From an uncultured Saprospiraceae bacterium (GTDB taxonomy: Bacteria; Bacteroidota; Bacteroidia; Chitinophagales; Saprospiraceae), in assembly GCA_937921825.1 (NCBI GenBank), contig CAKZVK010000073.1:1-64000 (forward strand): a stretch of DNA of 64,000 nt. Reading direction: 5' to 3'. Below the pieces are notes generated by a model. That model saw nothing but the letters and a program-made list of their open reading frames with translations, was not told the DNA's origin and ran no database searches. Positions 26,860 through 35,296 of this stretch are shown here, one piece after another; position 1 is the stretch's first letter, and every line of letters starts with the position of its first letter. Position numbers and translations under genes: made by a program.

Positions 26860-27155
26860 TTATAAGATTAGCCATATCACTTTTATTGGTCCTTTCAGTA
26901 CATGGAGCAACAGCACAAACGGACCAAGCAATGAAAGTCTATCCTAAATTAGTCGACGACTTCGTTTCTATAAAGGGAATGAGAGGTGACGCAGACGAAG
27001 TAAGAATTTACAATGTAGAAGGTCAGTTAATCCAATCTTTTACAAATGTCATAGCATGGGATGTAGACGTATCAGGATACATGAAAGGCACTTACATTTT
27101 AGCTCTCTACAGAGAGGGACTAAAGATTGATTCCTTGAAGTTTGAGAAAGGGTAG
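26856..27155 (+). CDS. Secreted miniprotein made only of a T9SS-type sorting domain
   Basis: The 99-residue protein has a signal peptide (MIIRLAISLLLVLSVHGATA). Nearly all of the rest then follows the type A C-terminal sorting domain layout: MKVYPKLVDDFVSIKG, VRIYNVEGQLIQSF, VDVSGYMKGTYILALYREG. There is no room for a cargo domain. Normally such a domain directs a large passenger through the outer membrane, so a free copy is unusual. It may be the remnant of a larger gene, or a miniprotein that occupies the T9SS. It is the last gene before the right end. Confidence 0.6.
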   Translation: MIIRLAISLLLVLSVHGATAQTDQAMKVYPKLVDDFVSIKGMRGDADEVRIYNVEGQLIQSFTNVIAWDVDVSGYMKGTYILALYREGLKIDSLKFEKG

Positions 27156-27188
27156 AATATGGCTAAAAAGCAAGAATATTATACCTAA

Positions 27189-27209
27189 ACGACACCACAG
27201 ACGACACCA
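27189..27209 (+). repeat. Two direct ACGACACCA repeats near the right end
   Basis: ACGACACCA occurs at 27189-27197 and 27201-27209, start to start 12 bases, about 45 bases inside the right att site. The same 9-mer forms the arms of the inverted repeat at 19572-19600. The arrangement fits arm-type sites for the integrase or an accessory factor. Confidence 0.6.
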
Positions 27210-27243
27210 ATAAACAGAATAGGACTGATAATCAATAAGTTAC

Positions 27244-27735
27244 CTACTGCAAAAAAGCAGCTTTGTTGCTTTCCTTTTTTATATCCACTTTGATATGCTC
27301 TTTTAGAGTAGTCGCCAAGGAAAGGCCTACGTAATCCACATGTATAGGGAAGGACTTGTGCTTTCTGTCTACTAGTACGGCTGCTTGTACTTTCTTAGGC
27401 AGAAAATTGAAAATTGGTTTCATAGCATAGAAGATGGTGCGACCAGTATTAGCGACATCATCTACTACAATCACATTCTTGTTATTCAAGCTCGGAGCAT
27501 CTTCTAAGATGATTTCTGAACTCAAGGGGTCTGCTGCATCCAATCTGATAGAAGCTAGAGTAGCCTTATTGCCAGAGATCTCTTGATACTTTTCCATAAG
27601 CAGCTTTCCAAATGCAAACCCATTCTTATTTATACCCAGAAAAATGAGATTAGCTACTTTTTCGTTATTCTCGTAGATCTCATACGCCAGTCTTTCTACT
27701 TTCTGGAGTATCTGTTTATGGTTGAGTATTTTCAT
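27244..27735 (-). CDS. PyrR-like phosphoribosyltransferase (integration target)
   Basis: The 163-residue type I phosphoribosyltransferase carries the PRPP-binding motif VIVVDDVANTGRT, with LIFLGINKNGFAFG and a VLVDRKHKSFPIHVDYVG tail like that of PyrR/uracil PRTases. The substrate is not certain. The last codons lie within attR, and the final Phe-Leu-Gln-stop is supplied by the mobile element. Before integration this gene converged on the T9SS gene now ending at 19409. Confidence 0.85.
   Translation of the reverse strand: MKILNHKQILQKVERLAYEIYENNEKVANLIFLGINKNGFAFGKLLMEKYQEISGNKATLASIRLDAADPLSSEIILEDAPSLNNKNVIVVDDVANTGRTIFYAMKPIFNFLPKKVQAAVLVDRKHKSFPIHVDYVGLSLATTLKEHIKVDIKKESNKAAFLQ
27254..27277 (+). 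repeat. Right attachment site (attR) in the 3' end of the PRTase gene
   Basis: This is an exact copy of 19441-19464. Read on the minus strand it encodes the KESNKAA part of the phosphoribosyltransferase C-terminus. The element then supplies TTT TTG CAG TAG to complete Phe-Leu-Gln-stop, which keeps the target gene intact. Confidence 0.9.
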
Positions 27736-27807
27736 AGAGCTTATTTATCGTAAAGGTATTTAGTAATATTGAGTTTCAATAACTATTCTTGTGTACAAAC
27801 TAGAACT

Positions 27808-28287
27808 ATGAGAAGAGATCTAATTGCATTGCCAGAGAATTCGAAGGTTTGGATCTATCAGGCTGACAAAAGCATACCTGAGGACACCTGTGAGGCAATC
27901 AAGGAGGCCCTATATGATTTTAGTATGTCCTGGATATCACATGGGGTAGAATTAGATTGCTATGGTCATCTCTTTCATAGCCAGTTTCTAGTTTTAGTAG
28001 CCGATAGCAGTAATCTACCTAGTGGCTGTTCTATAGATTCTAGTGTCCATTTCATTGAAGGCTTAGGCCAGCGACACAAGGTTAACTTCTTCGACAGGAT
28101 GACTTTTACATACATGCAAGATGAAGTTGTCTATGCCGTTCACACTACAGACTTTAAAGACAAATTTGATTCAGGAGCCATTAATGCGGAGACCCTAGTA
28201 TTCGATAATCTAGTGAATGATAAGAGTACTTTCATCAATGAATGGATCAAGCCACTCAAAGACAGCTGGCATATGAAGTTCCTGTAG
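27808..28287 (+). CDS. Conserved Bacteroidota protein often labelled 'ABC transporter ATPase'
   Basis: The ATG at 27808 gives 159 residues and is preferred to an in-frame TTG at 27769, since the family begins near LPENSKVWIYQADK. Other conserved patches are SWISHGVELDCYGHLFHSQFLVL, GCSIDSSVHFIEGLG and VFDNLVNDKSTFINEWIKPLKDSWH. Database entries of this family are commonly called ABC transporter ATPase, but I see no Walker A or signature motif, so I treat the function as unknown. Soluble and cytoplasmic. Confidence 0.7.
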   Translation: MRRDLIALPENSKVWIYQADKSIPEDTCEAIKEALYDFSMSWISHGVELDCYGHLFHSQFLVLVADSSNLPSGCSIDSSVHFIEGLGQRHKVNFFDRMTFTYMQDEVVYAVHTTDFKDKFDSGAINAETLVFDNLVNDKSTFINEWIKPLKDSWHMKFL

Positions 28288-28364
28288 CCATCCCTAATTT
28301 CATCCTTTCTGTCTATTATTTCTTCAAAATGGAATCCTTATAAAGTGAAATCAGTTATAGGTAT

Positions 28365-28829
28365 ATGATCAAAAAAATAAAAGACATCCTCGGCATAGAA
28401 GGCGTAAAGCTGGAACTTATAATTCCTGAACAAATCAAGACTGAACAAGACTACCTAGAAGGAAGATTACTTTTGAGTTCTCAGTCTCCTAAAACGATTA
28501 CTGGTATCACCATCAAGCTTATAGAAAAATATCAGAGAGGTAGAAAAGAAGAAGCTTTGATTAATGAATACTTACTGAGCAGCATGAATATAGATGTCAA
28601 TCTTAGCCTGGACAAAGACAATACAGAAGACTTAAAATTCAAGCTTCCTCTGAGCCTGCTACTTTCTGAGATGGATCAGTTCGGAAAGAAAAACTTCATA
28701 GCTGGAAGTCTAGCCTCTATCGCCAAAAAGCTAAAGAATGTAAAATCCTACTACAGAGTAGAAGCCATTGCAGAGGTCAAGGAAAGTGCCCTAGATGCCC
28801 TCACCAAAAAGCCTATCGAAATTACTTAG
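28365..28829 (+). CDS. Small protein with possible arrestin/Spo0M-like fold
   Basis: The 154-residue protein begins MIKKIKDILGIEGVKLELIIPEQIKTEQDYLEGRLLL and continues with alternating beta strands (ITGITIKLIEKYQRG, DLKFKLPLSLL, YYRVEAIAEVK). This resembles the Spo0M/arrestin N-terminal domain pattern of an Ig-like fold. The similarity is by eye and modest. No export signal is seen. It ends by overlapping the convergent TPR lipoprotein gene by 8 bases. Confidence 0.45.
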   Translation: MIKKIKDILGIEGVKLELIIPEQIKTEQDYLEGRLLLSSQSPKTITGITIKLIEKYQRGRKEEALINEYLLSSMNIDVNLSLDKDNTEDLKFKLPLSLLLSEMDQFGKKNFIAGSLASIAKKLKNVKSYYRVEAIAEVKESALDALTKKPIEIT

Positions 28830-29757
28830 ACGCTTGCTTCTGCTTTCGCTTCTCTTCTATCATTTGAAGAATCTCCTCGTCAGTTTTACCTATGTTTTCT
28901 ATGAGAAAAACAACATCATCAGCTAGATCATGCTGAGGATACTTAGCCAGAAAGCTATCATATATTTCTCTAGCCTTCTTATCATCTCCAAGATTATTTT
29001 CGATAATAAATCCCTTTAAAAATAGGGCCGTAGGCGCTTTCTCATAGTTAGGATACTTATCTAAGATCCAGTCGTAAAGAGAAAGCGACTTAGGAAAAGT
29101 CCTTAATGATTTTGCAACTTCAGCTGATTTAAATAAATATTCTGGTGCATTGGCCGTCTCGGGATAGGCTAGGGCATAGGCTTCGCAAGCATCTACATAA
29201 TTCATAGCTGCAGCACGATTGATACCGGTATTATCAGGATCCTCAAATAATCGTTCTCCGAGTGAGAAAACATAATCACTGACAGAACCTATCTCAACAG
29301 TGATGTTAGATTTAGCACTTTCAATGTTTGCATATCCGGCATGTTTATCCACGAGACTTTGATAAAGAGTATTTGCAGCAGTTTCCTTTTTCATCCCTTT
29401 CATCAGTCCAGCTAATTCGTAGATCTTATCTGGATTAGGAGGACTCTGATCCTTAATTATTGGGAATAAAAAGGTCGCCATACGAGCTGCTATTTTCTGC
29501 TCCTTAGCAAGCTTATAACCGTAATCTAGGAATTCTTTCCTTTTCTCGCTGCTCACTTCTGGTTTCTTCAGAGCCTCTAGTAGGTTCTTGATTAAGGCAT
29601 TGGCAGTGGAGGGAGAAGGGCTAGCCTTGTAAGCGCTCTCTAGCGAGGCTAATTGCTCAAACCCAGAAAATACTGAACTAGAAGTATCAGACTTACAACT
29701 AAAAAATAAAAGACCTAAAAAGGTCAAAGTAGTAATACTAATTTTAATTGATCTCAT
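28822..29757 (-). CDS. TPR-repeat lipoprotein
   Basis: The 311-residue protein has a lipoprotein signal peptide with lipobox LFFSC (MRSIKISITTLTFLGLLFFSC). Helical TPR-like repeats follow, of the type KSAEVAKSLRTFPKSLSLYDWILDKYPNYEKAPTALFLKGFI and ARE.YDSFLAKYPQHDLADDV. Spacing resembles BamD/YbgF-type TPRs, which act as outer-membrane assembly or cell-division scaffolds. It ends in a basic tail. It stands alone, divergent from the photolyase gene. Confidence 0.7.
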   Translation of the reverse strand: MRSIKISITTLTFLGLLFFSCKSDTSSSVFSGFEQLASLESAYKASPSPSTANALIKNLLEALKKPEVSSEKRKEFLDYGYKLAKEQKIAARMATFLFPIIKDQSPPNPDKIYELAGLMKGMKKETAANTLYQSLVDKHAGYANIESAKSNITVEIGSVSDYVFSLGERLFEDPDNTGINRAAAMNYVDACEAYALAYPETANAPEYLFKSAEVAKSLRTFPKSLSLYDWILDKYPNYEKAPTALFLKGFIIENNLGDDKKAREIYDSFLAKYPQHDLADDVVFLIENIGKTDEEILQMIEEKRKQKQASK

Positions 29758-29856
29758 CTCTGTAAAAGCTTATAAATACATTAAATCAAAGTCTAATATA
29801 AAGCAGTTTTGACGATCTGAAAACATTTTGAGCCCTATAGTATTAATATTGCTGTT

Positions 29857-31176
29857 ATGATGAATATATTTTGGTTTAGAAGAGACCTTAGATTAGAGGA
29901 TAATGCTGGATTGTATCATGCATTAAAATCCGAACTGCCTGTACAACCTATCTTCATATTCGACAGGAACATTCTCGACAAGCTGGACAACAAACAAGAT
30001 CCTAGAGTGGAGTTCATCCATGATCAAGTGACCACTATTCATAAGATACTCAAAGGTCTCAAATCAAGTCTCTGGGTCTTCTATGGCAAACCCGAAGAAG
30101 TATATAGAAAGCTTGTGAAGGAGCATAAAATTCAGGCCGTCTACACTAACAGTGATTACGAATCTTATGCGCTAGAAAGAGATGGAGTAATCCAGCAACT
30201 ACTTAATAAAAACAGTATTGAGTTCAAGTCATTCAAGGATCATGTTATTTTCGATAAAGATGAAGTCCTAAAGAAGGATGGCCTTCCCTACACAGTCTTT
30301 ACACCGTACAAACGAAAATGGCTAGAAAAGCTAGACTCCAGGATGAAAGAGCAGTCTTCGTATTACTTGAGTTCCTACCCGTGTATGAAATACAAAGACA
30401 ACTTCAAGATGGGCAGTAGGGAACTAGAGCTAAGTCTGGAAGATATGGGCTTTGAGAAATCGCCAATTTCTATTCCTCCGACAGAAGTCCCACAGAAAAT
30501 CATTAAGACTTATGATGAAAACCGAAACTACCCCTCTATAGATGGCACCTCCAAATTAGGTATCCACTTTAGATTCGGCACTCTGAGCATCCGAGAAAAA
30601 GCTAGGAAAGCGCGAAAACTTAATGACACCTATCTATCAGAGCTGATCTGGAGAGATTTCTATAGTCAGATTCTATCCCATTTTCCACATGTAGAAAATG
30701 AACCTTTCAGAGCCAAATACAAAGCCATTCCTTGGCGAAACAATGAAGCGGAATTCAAGGCATGGTGTGAAGGAAAAACAGGTTACCCTATAGTAGATGC
30801 CGGCATGAGAGAGCTCAATGAAACCGGACACATGCACAATAGAGTCCGTATGATAGTCGCTAGTTTCCTGACAAAGCATTTGCTTATAGATTGGAGTTGG
30901 GGAGAGGCCTACTTCGCAGAAAAGCTATTAGATTTTGACCTAGCCAGTAATAATGGGGGCTGGCAATGGGCCGCAGGCTGTGGAACAGATGCAGCGCCAT
31001 ACTTTAGAATCTTTAATCCCACTTCTCAAATGGACAAGTTTGATAAAGAGAGAAAGTACATCAAAAAATGGGTGAAAGAGTGGGGAACTGAAACTTATCC
31101 AGAGCCTATAGTAGATCATAAAATGGCTAGAGAAAGATGTCTAAAAACCTACAAGGAAGCCTTGAATCCATCATAA
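29857..31176 (+). CDS. phrB: Deoxyribodipyrimidine photolyase
   Basis: The 439-residue flavoprotein starts IFWFRRDLRLEDNAGL, the antenna-binding Rossmann domain of the photolyase/cryptochrome family. The FAD domain shows LIWRDFYSQIL, AWCEGKTGYPIVDAGMRELNETGHMHNRVRM and NNGGWQWAAGCGTDAAPYFRIFNP. These signatures are typical of class I CPD photolyases, which repair UV-induced pyrimidine dimers using blue light. A light-exposed habitat is a reasonable inference. The 3' end overlaps the convergent gene by 6 bases. Confidence 0.93.
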   Translation: MMNIFWFRRDLRLEDNAGLYHALKSELPVQPIFIFDRNILDKLDNKQDPRVEFIHDQVTTIHKILKGLKSSLWVFYGKPEEVYRKLVKEHKIQAVYTNSDYESYALERDGVIQQLLNKNSIEFKSFKDHVIFDKDEVLKKDGLPYTVFTPYKRKWLEKLDSRMKEQSSYYLSSYPCMKYKDNFKMGSRELELSLEDMGFEKSPISIPPTEVPQKIIKTYDENRNYPSIDGTSKLGIHFRFGTLSIREKARKARKLNDTYLSELIWRDFYSQILSHFPHVENEPFRAKYKAIPWRNNEAEFKAWCEGKTGYPIVDAGMRELNETGHMHNRVRMIVASFLTKHLLIDWSWGEAYFAEKLLDFDLASNNGGWQWAAGCGTDAAPYFRIFNPTSQMDKFDKERKYIKKWVKEWGTETYPEPIVDHKMARERCLKTYKEALNPS

Positions 31177-32601
31177 CAGTTCATCGATTTTTTCGAGTAG
31201 CCATGTCTTGTTGAATACATTTTTGTCTTCCACTATTTCTGTCCGTATCTGTCTTAGCCGCTCTTTGTTATTAAGGTATTTGTACAAGGTTCTTAGCTTC
31301 AAAGCAAAGTTGTGGTGACTACTTCTTTTGAGATCTTGGATAGATTTCTCTCTTCTGAGGTAGGCAATAAAACTTTCCATTTGTGCCTCTAGGGCATCAT
31401 ATTCTTTCAGCTCGAAATAGACTGCCAGTAGATAAGTTCTAGAGTTAACGGAATACCATACATCATCATAGTTTACCTTATTTAGATACAGAAGAACGTC
31501 CTCAAAATTCTTTCTATAAAAGGCCAATCGAGAGAGATTAAAGTTGACAGCATTTTCTCTGCCAGACTCTTCTAATAGATCAGCCTTAGAATGTATAAAT
31601 CTTTCGACCTGATCGTAGAGCCCTAATCTCAAAGCTCCTACGACATAGTTTCGGAAGGTCGTCGGACTTAAGTACCCGTTATTTAATATTATTTCTGTGT
31701 CAATGCCCCATTCATATAGAGAGACCATTTCAGCAACAGCTTTAGTGTCTCCTTTATTAACATCTTTAATGACAAAACTCAGTAGGACATCTATAATTTC
31801 TCGCTGCTCTTCCTTTGGAAAATTATCAATGAACTGCTCAGAAATACTTTTAAGTTTTTCATATTCTTCATGTGCTCCGTCTCCTGACATTAATTTATAC
31901 ATCAAAACATAAACATTCACCGCAGGTACAGCATCTAAGTCATATTTGGAGATTAGATCTAAGGTGAAACCGATATCCAATTCGATATCTGTTTTGTATA
32001 ATTTTCGCCAAGTCAGAACATCTGTAGCATGTCTCAGTTTTTCGATCACATAAAATGAATCAAGGTTCTGACTAAGGTCTTTGTACGATAATTTATTCAA
32101 AGCATTCTTTATATCTGCTTTCTTTTCATAATTGGTTTTGAGGCTCTGAAGTATCTTTTTATTGAAGTAGACTCGCAGATAGTATTCCGCAGATTTGTCA
32201 ATTTCTCTTTCAATAAGCCTGTTTGATTTTTTGATCTGTTTATCTACAAGGTGATTAATCTTACTCCTTTTTACAGATTGCAACAGAAGATTGGCTTGCA
32301 ACAGAGGTTCGCTATCTAATTGTTCATTGATTAGAAAGCGTTCTAATCTTTCTAGCAGTTCATTGCACAGCTTTCTGAATTTTATATCATCATAGGCTAG
32401 CTCTTTCCCCTGAATTAAGGTCCAATAGTACTCCTTGCTCTGCACTTCTGACCCTTCCTTTATAGCTTTTATCATCTCTTCGCCCAACGTCACGACAGCA
32501 GAATTCATATTGAAATAAGGAGAATTGAGGAATTTCCCAAAGCGATTAAGCAACTTCCTTTCAAAGGAGATTAGAATCTTATATATTCTGGTATTTTGCA
32601 A
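31171..32601 (-). CDS. Helical repeat protein of unknown function (paralogue of 51837-53372)
   Basis: The 476-residue protein opens with RKLLNRFGKFLNSPYFNMN, a pattern I associate with a Saprospiria-type family of large helical proteins. The rest is all-alpha, TPR-like, without signal peptide or membrane segments. A protein of similar length and layout is encoded at 51837-53372, where the equivalent opening reads EKRHFVLYVNRLESNKGVLFVRLF. Function is unknown. It stands alone, and the 247-bp gap upstream contains the promoter of the divergent T9SS protein. Confidence 0.6.
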   Translation of the reverse strand: MQNTRIYKILISFERKLLNRFGKFLNSPYFNMNSAVVTLGEEMIKAIKEGSEVQSKEYYWTLIQGKELAYDDIKFRKLCNELLERLERFLINEQLDSEPLLQANLLLQSVKRSKINHLVDKQIKKSNRLIEREIDKSAEYYLRVYFNKKILQSLKTNYEKKADIKNALNKLSYKDLSQNLDSFYVIEKLRHATDVLTWRKLYKTDIELDIGFTLDLISKYDLDAVPAVNVYVLMYKLMSGDGAHEEYEKLKSISEQFIDNFPKEEQREIIDVLLSFVIKDVNKGDTKAVAEMVSLYEWGIDTEIILNNGYLSPTTFRNYVVGALRLGLYDQVERFIHSKADLLEESGRENAVNFNLSRLAFYRKNFEDVLLYLNKVNYDDVWYSVNSRTYLLAVYFELKEYDALEAQMESFIAYLRREKSIQDLKRSSHHNFALKLRTLYKYLNNKERLRQIRTEIVEDKNVFNKTWLLEKIDELL

Positions 32602-32771
32602 TTTTTCTTATATATTATAAAAATATTTAATCTATAACAAGCTGTTATAAAGCAGGTTATAATCAAATAAAATTTCTAATATCAAAACCTGCTCACAGCG
32701 TATTTACAGATTTGGACGTTTAGATATAACTTATTGAAATTCAATTAAATAGAATACCAATATCTGAAAAA

Positions 32772-32820
32772 TATATTTGACATTTTTTGGAGTAAAATTG
32801 GACTTGATTCAATATATTTG
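32772..32820 (+). promoter_or_regulatory. Two candidate -7 elements before the dockerin-like gene
   Basis: TATATTTG occurs at 32772-32779 and 32813-32820, both exact TAnnTTTG matches. The second has TTTG at 32786-32789 as a possible -33 element, 23 bases upstream, and lies 28 bases before the ATG at 32849. The proximal one is the better promoter candidate. Nothing else is seen in the gap from 32602. Confidence 0.5.
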
Positions 32821-32848
32821 TCATAGACCAAAACTATATAAGGCATAA

Positions 32849-35296
32849 ATGAGATTTCTTGTTGCCTCTTTTTTCTGTTTTATCACACTTTCATTAAGCG
32901 CCCAGTTTAATGCACAGCAAATATATGTTGATGCCAAGACTAACAGCCTAGAACAACTAGAAATCAAATCTCTGTTCGTCCCTGTTGCTATTGATCATGA
33001 TGATACTCTCACTGATGTTTTTGGTTTTGACCCCAATCCACAAGGAAATTTATACACTTTAGACTTTCAGAGTATTGCTGGATACACAGGAGATCTATCC
33101 ACTGTGATAGAATATACAGAACCTTCACTGATACCAGGCATTCCTCAGACGAACTATCTGACGCTACACTTTAGAGTAAAACCTTCAAAAGTGAGCTCAG
33201 CAAATGACTACATACTTTCGGATGGGAATACAACTGCAATACATCCTCTCCTAAATGATTCATCTTCGGACGGTTCACTTACTATTGCCAAACTAGGTCA
33301 TGTTTCTGGAGGTTCAGCTAGTATAGTGGGCACAGATCAAATAGATTTTGATCTAGAGGACGAAAAAGGAACAATAATTTACTTTGCACAAGATAGCCTT
33401 GGCACTATCAGCAGCGGTACAATCTTCATACATCAGGAAGATGATACTCAGTCTGAAGAAGAAAATCTCTTCGTAGATAATCAAGACAACTTACAACTTT
33501 TATTACCTGCAGCTAGCTACAACATAACTGTGGAACCCACCAATGGCACACTAATTCCCGGTACTGAAGGATTCGCATGGACGTATGAACCAGATGCAGG
33601 CTTTGAAGGACAAGATGCTTTTACATTCACTTCTCCGAATGGAGGACTCATTGAATACACAGTGGATGTTCTTGACAAGAATGACTCAAACTCATTCCTT
33701 GTTGATGATGAAGTATTTATTCCTACTAATGGTACAGCAACTTTCGATGTACTTTCAAATGATTTGAGGTCAGACTTCAATGTCTTCTCGCATTCTCCTG
33801 AGTTAACACAATTAAGCAATGGTGTTTTTGAATATACCCCATCTGCTGGTTTTCAAGGAGACTTAGAATTTGAGTACAAGATATTTACAGGACTACAGTT
33901 GTTTACTACGGACATCATTGTACATGTCTCAGACTTTGCACCTACTACTGAAGAGAATTACCAATTTGAAATAGTACAAGACCAACCCCTAAGGATAGTC
34001 CATAATACACCATCTTCCGAGTTCGAGTTTTTCTTAACTGTACCTCCATCAGAAGGACAAGTTGTAATACTGGATGCATCAGGCGAGGTTATTAATAATT
34101 GTGATACAATCACTGGTGAAAATATAATTGTATATACACCTAACACGGGGTATGCTGGATCAGATGAATTCGACATAGAGTACTGCACAACTTCTGGTAA
34201 TTGTGAAATCGTAAAGGTCGATATCAATATATTAAATTCCACAAATACGGACTGTCTTTGTATAGAAGGATGTGTCTATGAAGGAGATCACAATGATGAT
34301 GGCCGAGTAGATATAAAAGATATCCTTGATTTAGGCTTGAATGTCGGTGAAGGAGGTCCTGCAAGAAATCAAGATTTCTCAGAAACATGGACTGGACAAT
34401 TCAGTGCGGATTGGGGGTATGAACAAATGAGCTCTAACATAGACCTCAAATGTGGTGATTCTGATGGAGATGGTTTTATAGATGAAAGTGATATTGCCTC
34501 TATCGAAGCCAACTATGGACAACTAAGCAGATTCCAGGCAGGAGTAAATTCTGCCATTTCTGAAGTGCCCGTATATTTTATCCCACAGCAAACCGAAGTA
34601 GATTCTGGGGATTTACTAGTGATTGATATCGTAGTTGGAGATGCTAACTATCCTGCCATAGACATGAATGGATTAGCCTTTACTTTCAATATTAATCCTG
34701 AATGGATAGATTCATCTTCAGTAAATTTCTATCTCTATGACAATAATTGGATTTCTTATCAAAGTCCTGTCAAAGACTTCTTTTTAGTCCCTGAAGATGG
34801 TAGAGTAGATATCGCGGTTACACGTTATGGAAATGGATCTGCTGATGGTATGGGTATAATAGGAGCTTTAGAATTTATCGTGGAAGATGAAGTACAAGGA
34901 CTAAAAAGAGCTGCAAGTTCATACGCAGAATTAGTAGTTCAAATGTCCAATATTATTTCAGTAGATGAATTCGGTACTTTCAGCTCTCATCCATCAGTAA
35001 CAGAAAGAATTAAATCTACCATAAAGGATAATGACCACAGAAGCGAAGAACTTAATGAAGCATCCGTAACAACTTATCCTAATCCAACTTCTGATGTATT
35101 GAATATCTCTTCTAGATCATCTATAGAGCAGATAGACATAGTTGATACTCAAGGAAGACTCCTAAAGTCTCACTACTATCAAGATATCAATCAGACTGCT
35201 ATTGATATCTCACATCTTGAGAACGGTATTTATTTCTTTAGAATGACTAGTGGGGGTAAGACAATCACCAAGAAAATAAGCAAACTAGGCTTATAA
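32849..35296 (+). CDS. T9SS-secreted multidomain protein with cadherin-, dockerin- and cohesin-like parts
   Basis: The 815-residue protein has a signal peptide (MRFLVASFFCFITLSLSAQ). Several repeated cadherin/Ig-like modules follow, with GFEGQDAFTFTSPNG, GFQGDLEFEYKIF and GYAGSDEFDIEYCTTSG. At about residues 470-555 are two dockerin-like calcium loops, GDHNDDGRVDIKDI and CGDSDGDGFIDESDI. Residues about 565-690 read like a cohesin-type beta sandwich, and the chain ends in a type A sorting domain (TTYPNPTSDVLNIS, LENGIYFFRM). It should be a surface or released adhesin or scaffold. Domain borders are estimates. Confidence 0.75.
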   Translation: MRFLVASFFCFITLSLSAQFNAQQIYVDAKTNSLEQLEIKSLFVPVAIDHDDTLTDVFGFDPNPQGNLYTLDFQSIAGYTGDLSTVIEYTEPSLIPGIPQTNYLTLHFRVKPSKVSSANDYILSDGNTTAIHPLLNDSSSDGSLTIAKLGHVSGGSASIVGTDQIDFDLEDEKGTIIYFAQDSLGTISSGTIFIHQEDDTQSEEENLFVDNQDNLQLLLPAASYNITVEPTNGTLIPGTEGFAWTYEPDAGFEGQDAFTFTSPNGGLIEYTVDVLDKNDSNSFLVDDEVFIPTNGTATFDVLSNDLRSDFNVFSHSPELTQLSNGVFEYTPSAGFQGDLEFEYKIFTGLQLFTTDIIVHVSDFAPTTEENYQFEIVQDQPLRIVHNTPSSEFEFFLTVPPSEGQVVILDASGEVINNCDTITGENIIVYTPNTGYAGSDEFDIEYCTTSGNCEIVKVDINILNSTNTDCLCIEGCVYEGDHNDDGRVDIKDILDLGLNVGEGGPARNQDFSETWTGQFSADWGYEQMSSNIDLKCGDSDGDGFIDESDIASIEANYGQLSRFQAGVNSAISEVPVYFIPQQTEVDSGDLLVIDIVVGDANYPAIDMNGLAFTFNINPEWIDSSSVNFYLYDNNWISYQSPVKDFFLVPEDGRVDIAVTRYGNGSADGMGIIGALEFIVEDEVQGLKRAASSYAELVVQMSNIISVDEFGTFSSHPSVTERIKSTIKDNDHRSEELNEASVTTYPNPTSDVLNISSRSSIEQIDIVDTQGRLLKSHYYQDINQTAIDISHLENGIYFFRMTSGGKTITKKISKLGL

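Larger units (their letters stand above)
19441..27277. mobile_element. Integrated element of about 7.8 kb, phage-satellite-like
   Basis: The region is bounded by exact 24-bp direct repeats at 19441-19464 and 27254-27277, giving a unit of 7,813 bp with one repeat copy. The integrase gene is next to the left end. Inside are, in order, an integrase, an unknown protein, two small DNA-binding-like proteins, a DnaD-like replication protein, a DnaC-like loader, a small-terminase-like protein, a repeat array, a divergent regulatory region, two unknown or WYL_2 genes, a DUF4468 lipoprotein and two small proteins. No capsid, portal, large terminase, relaxase or T4SS gene is visible. Satellite status is inferred from this gene set; a decayed prophage is the alternative. 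Confidence 0.85.

Noticed and set aside
27808-28287. ABC transporter ATPase label for this family
   Set aside because: No Walker A, signature or Walker B motif is present in the 159 residues.
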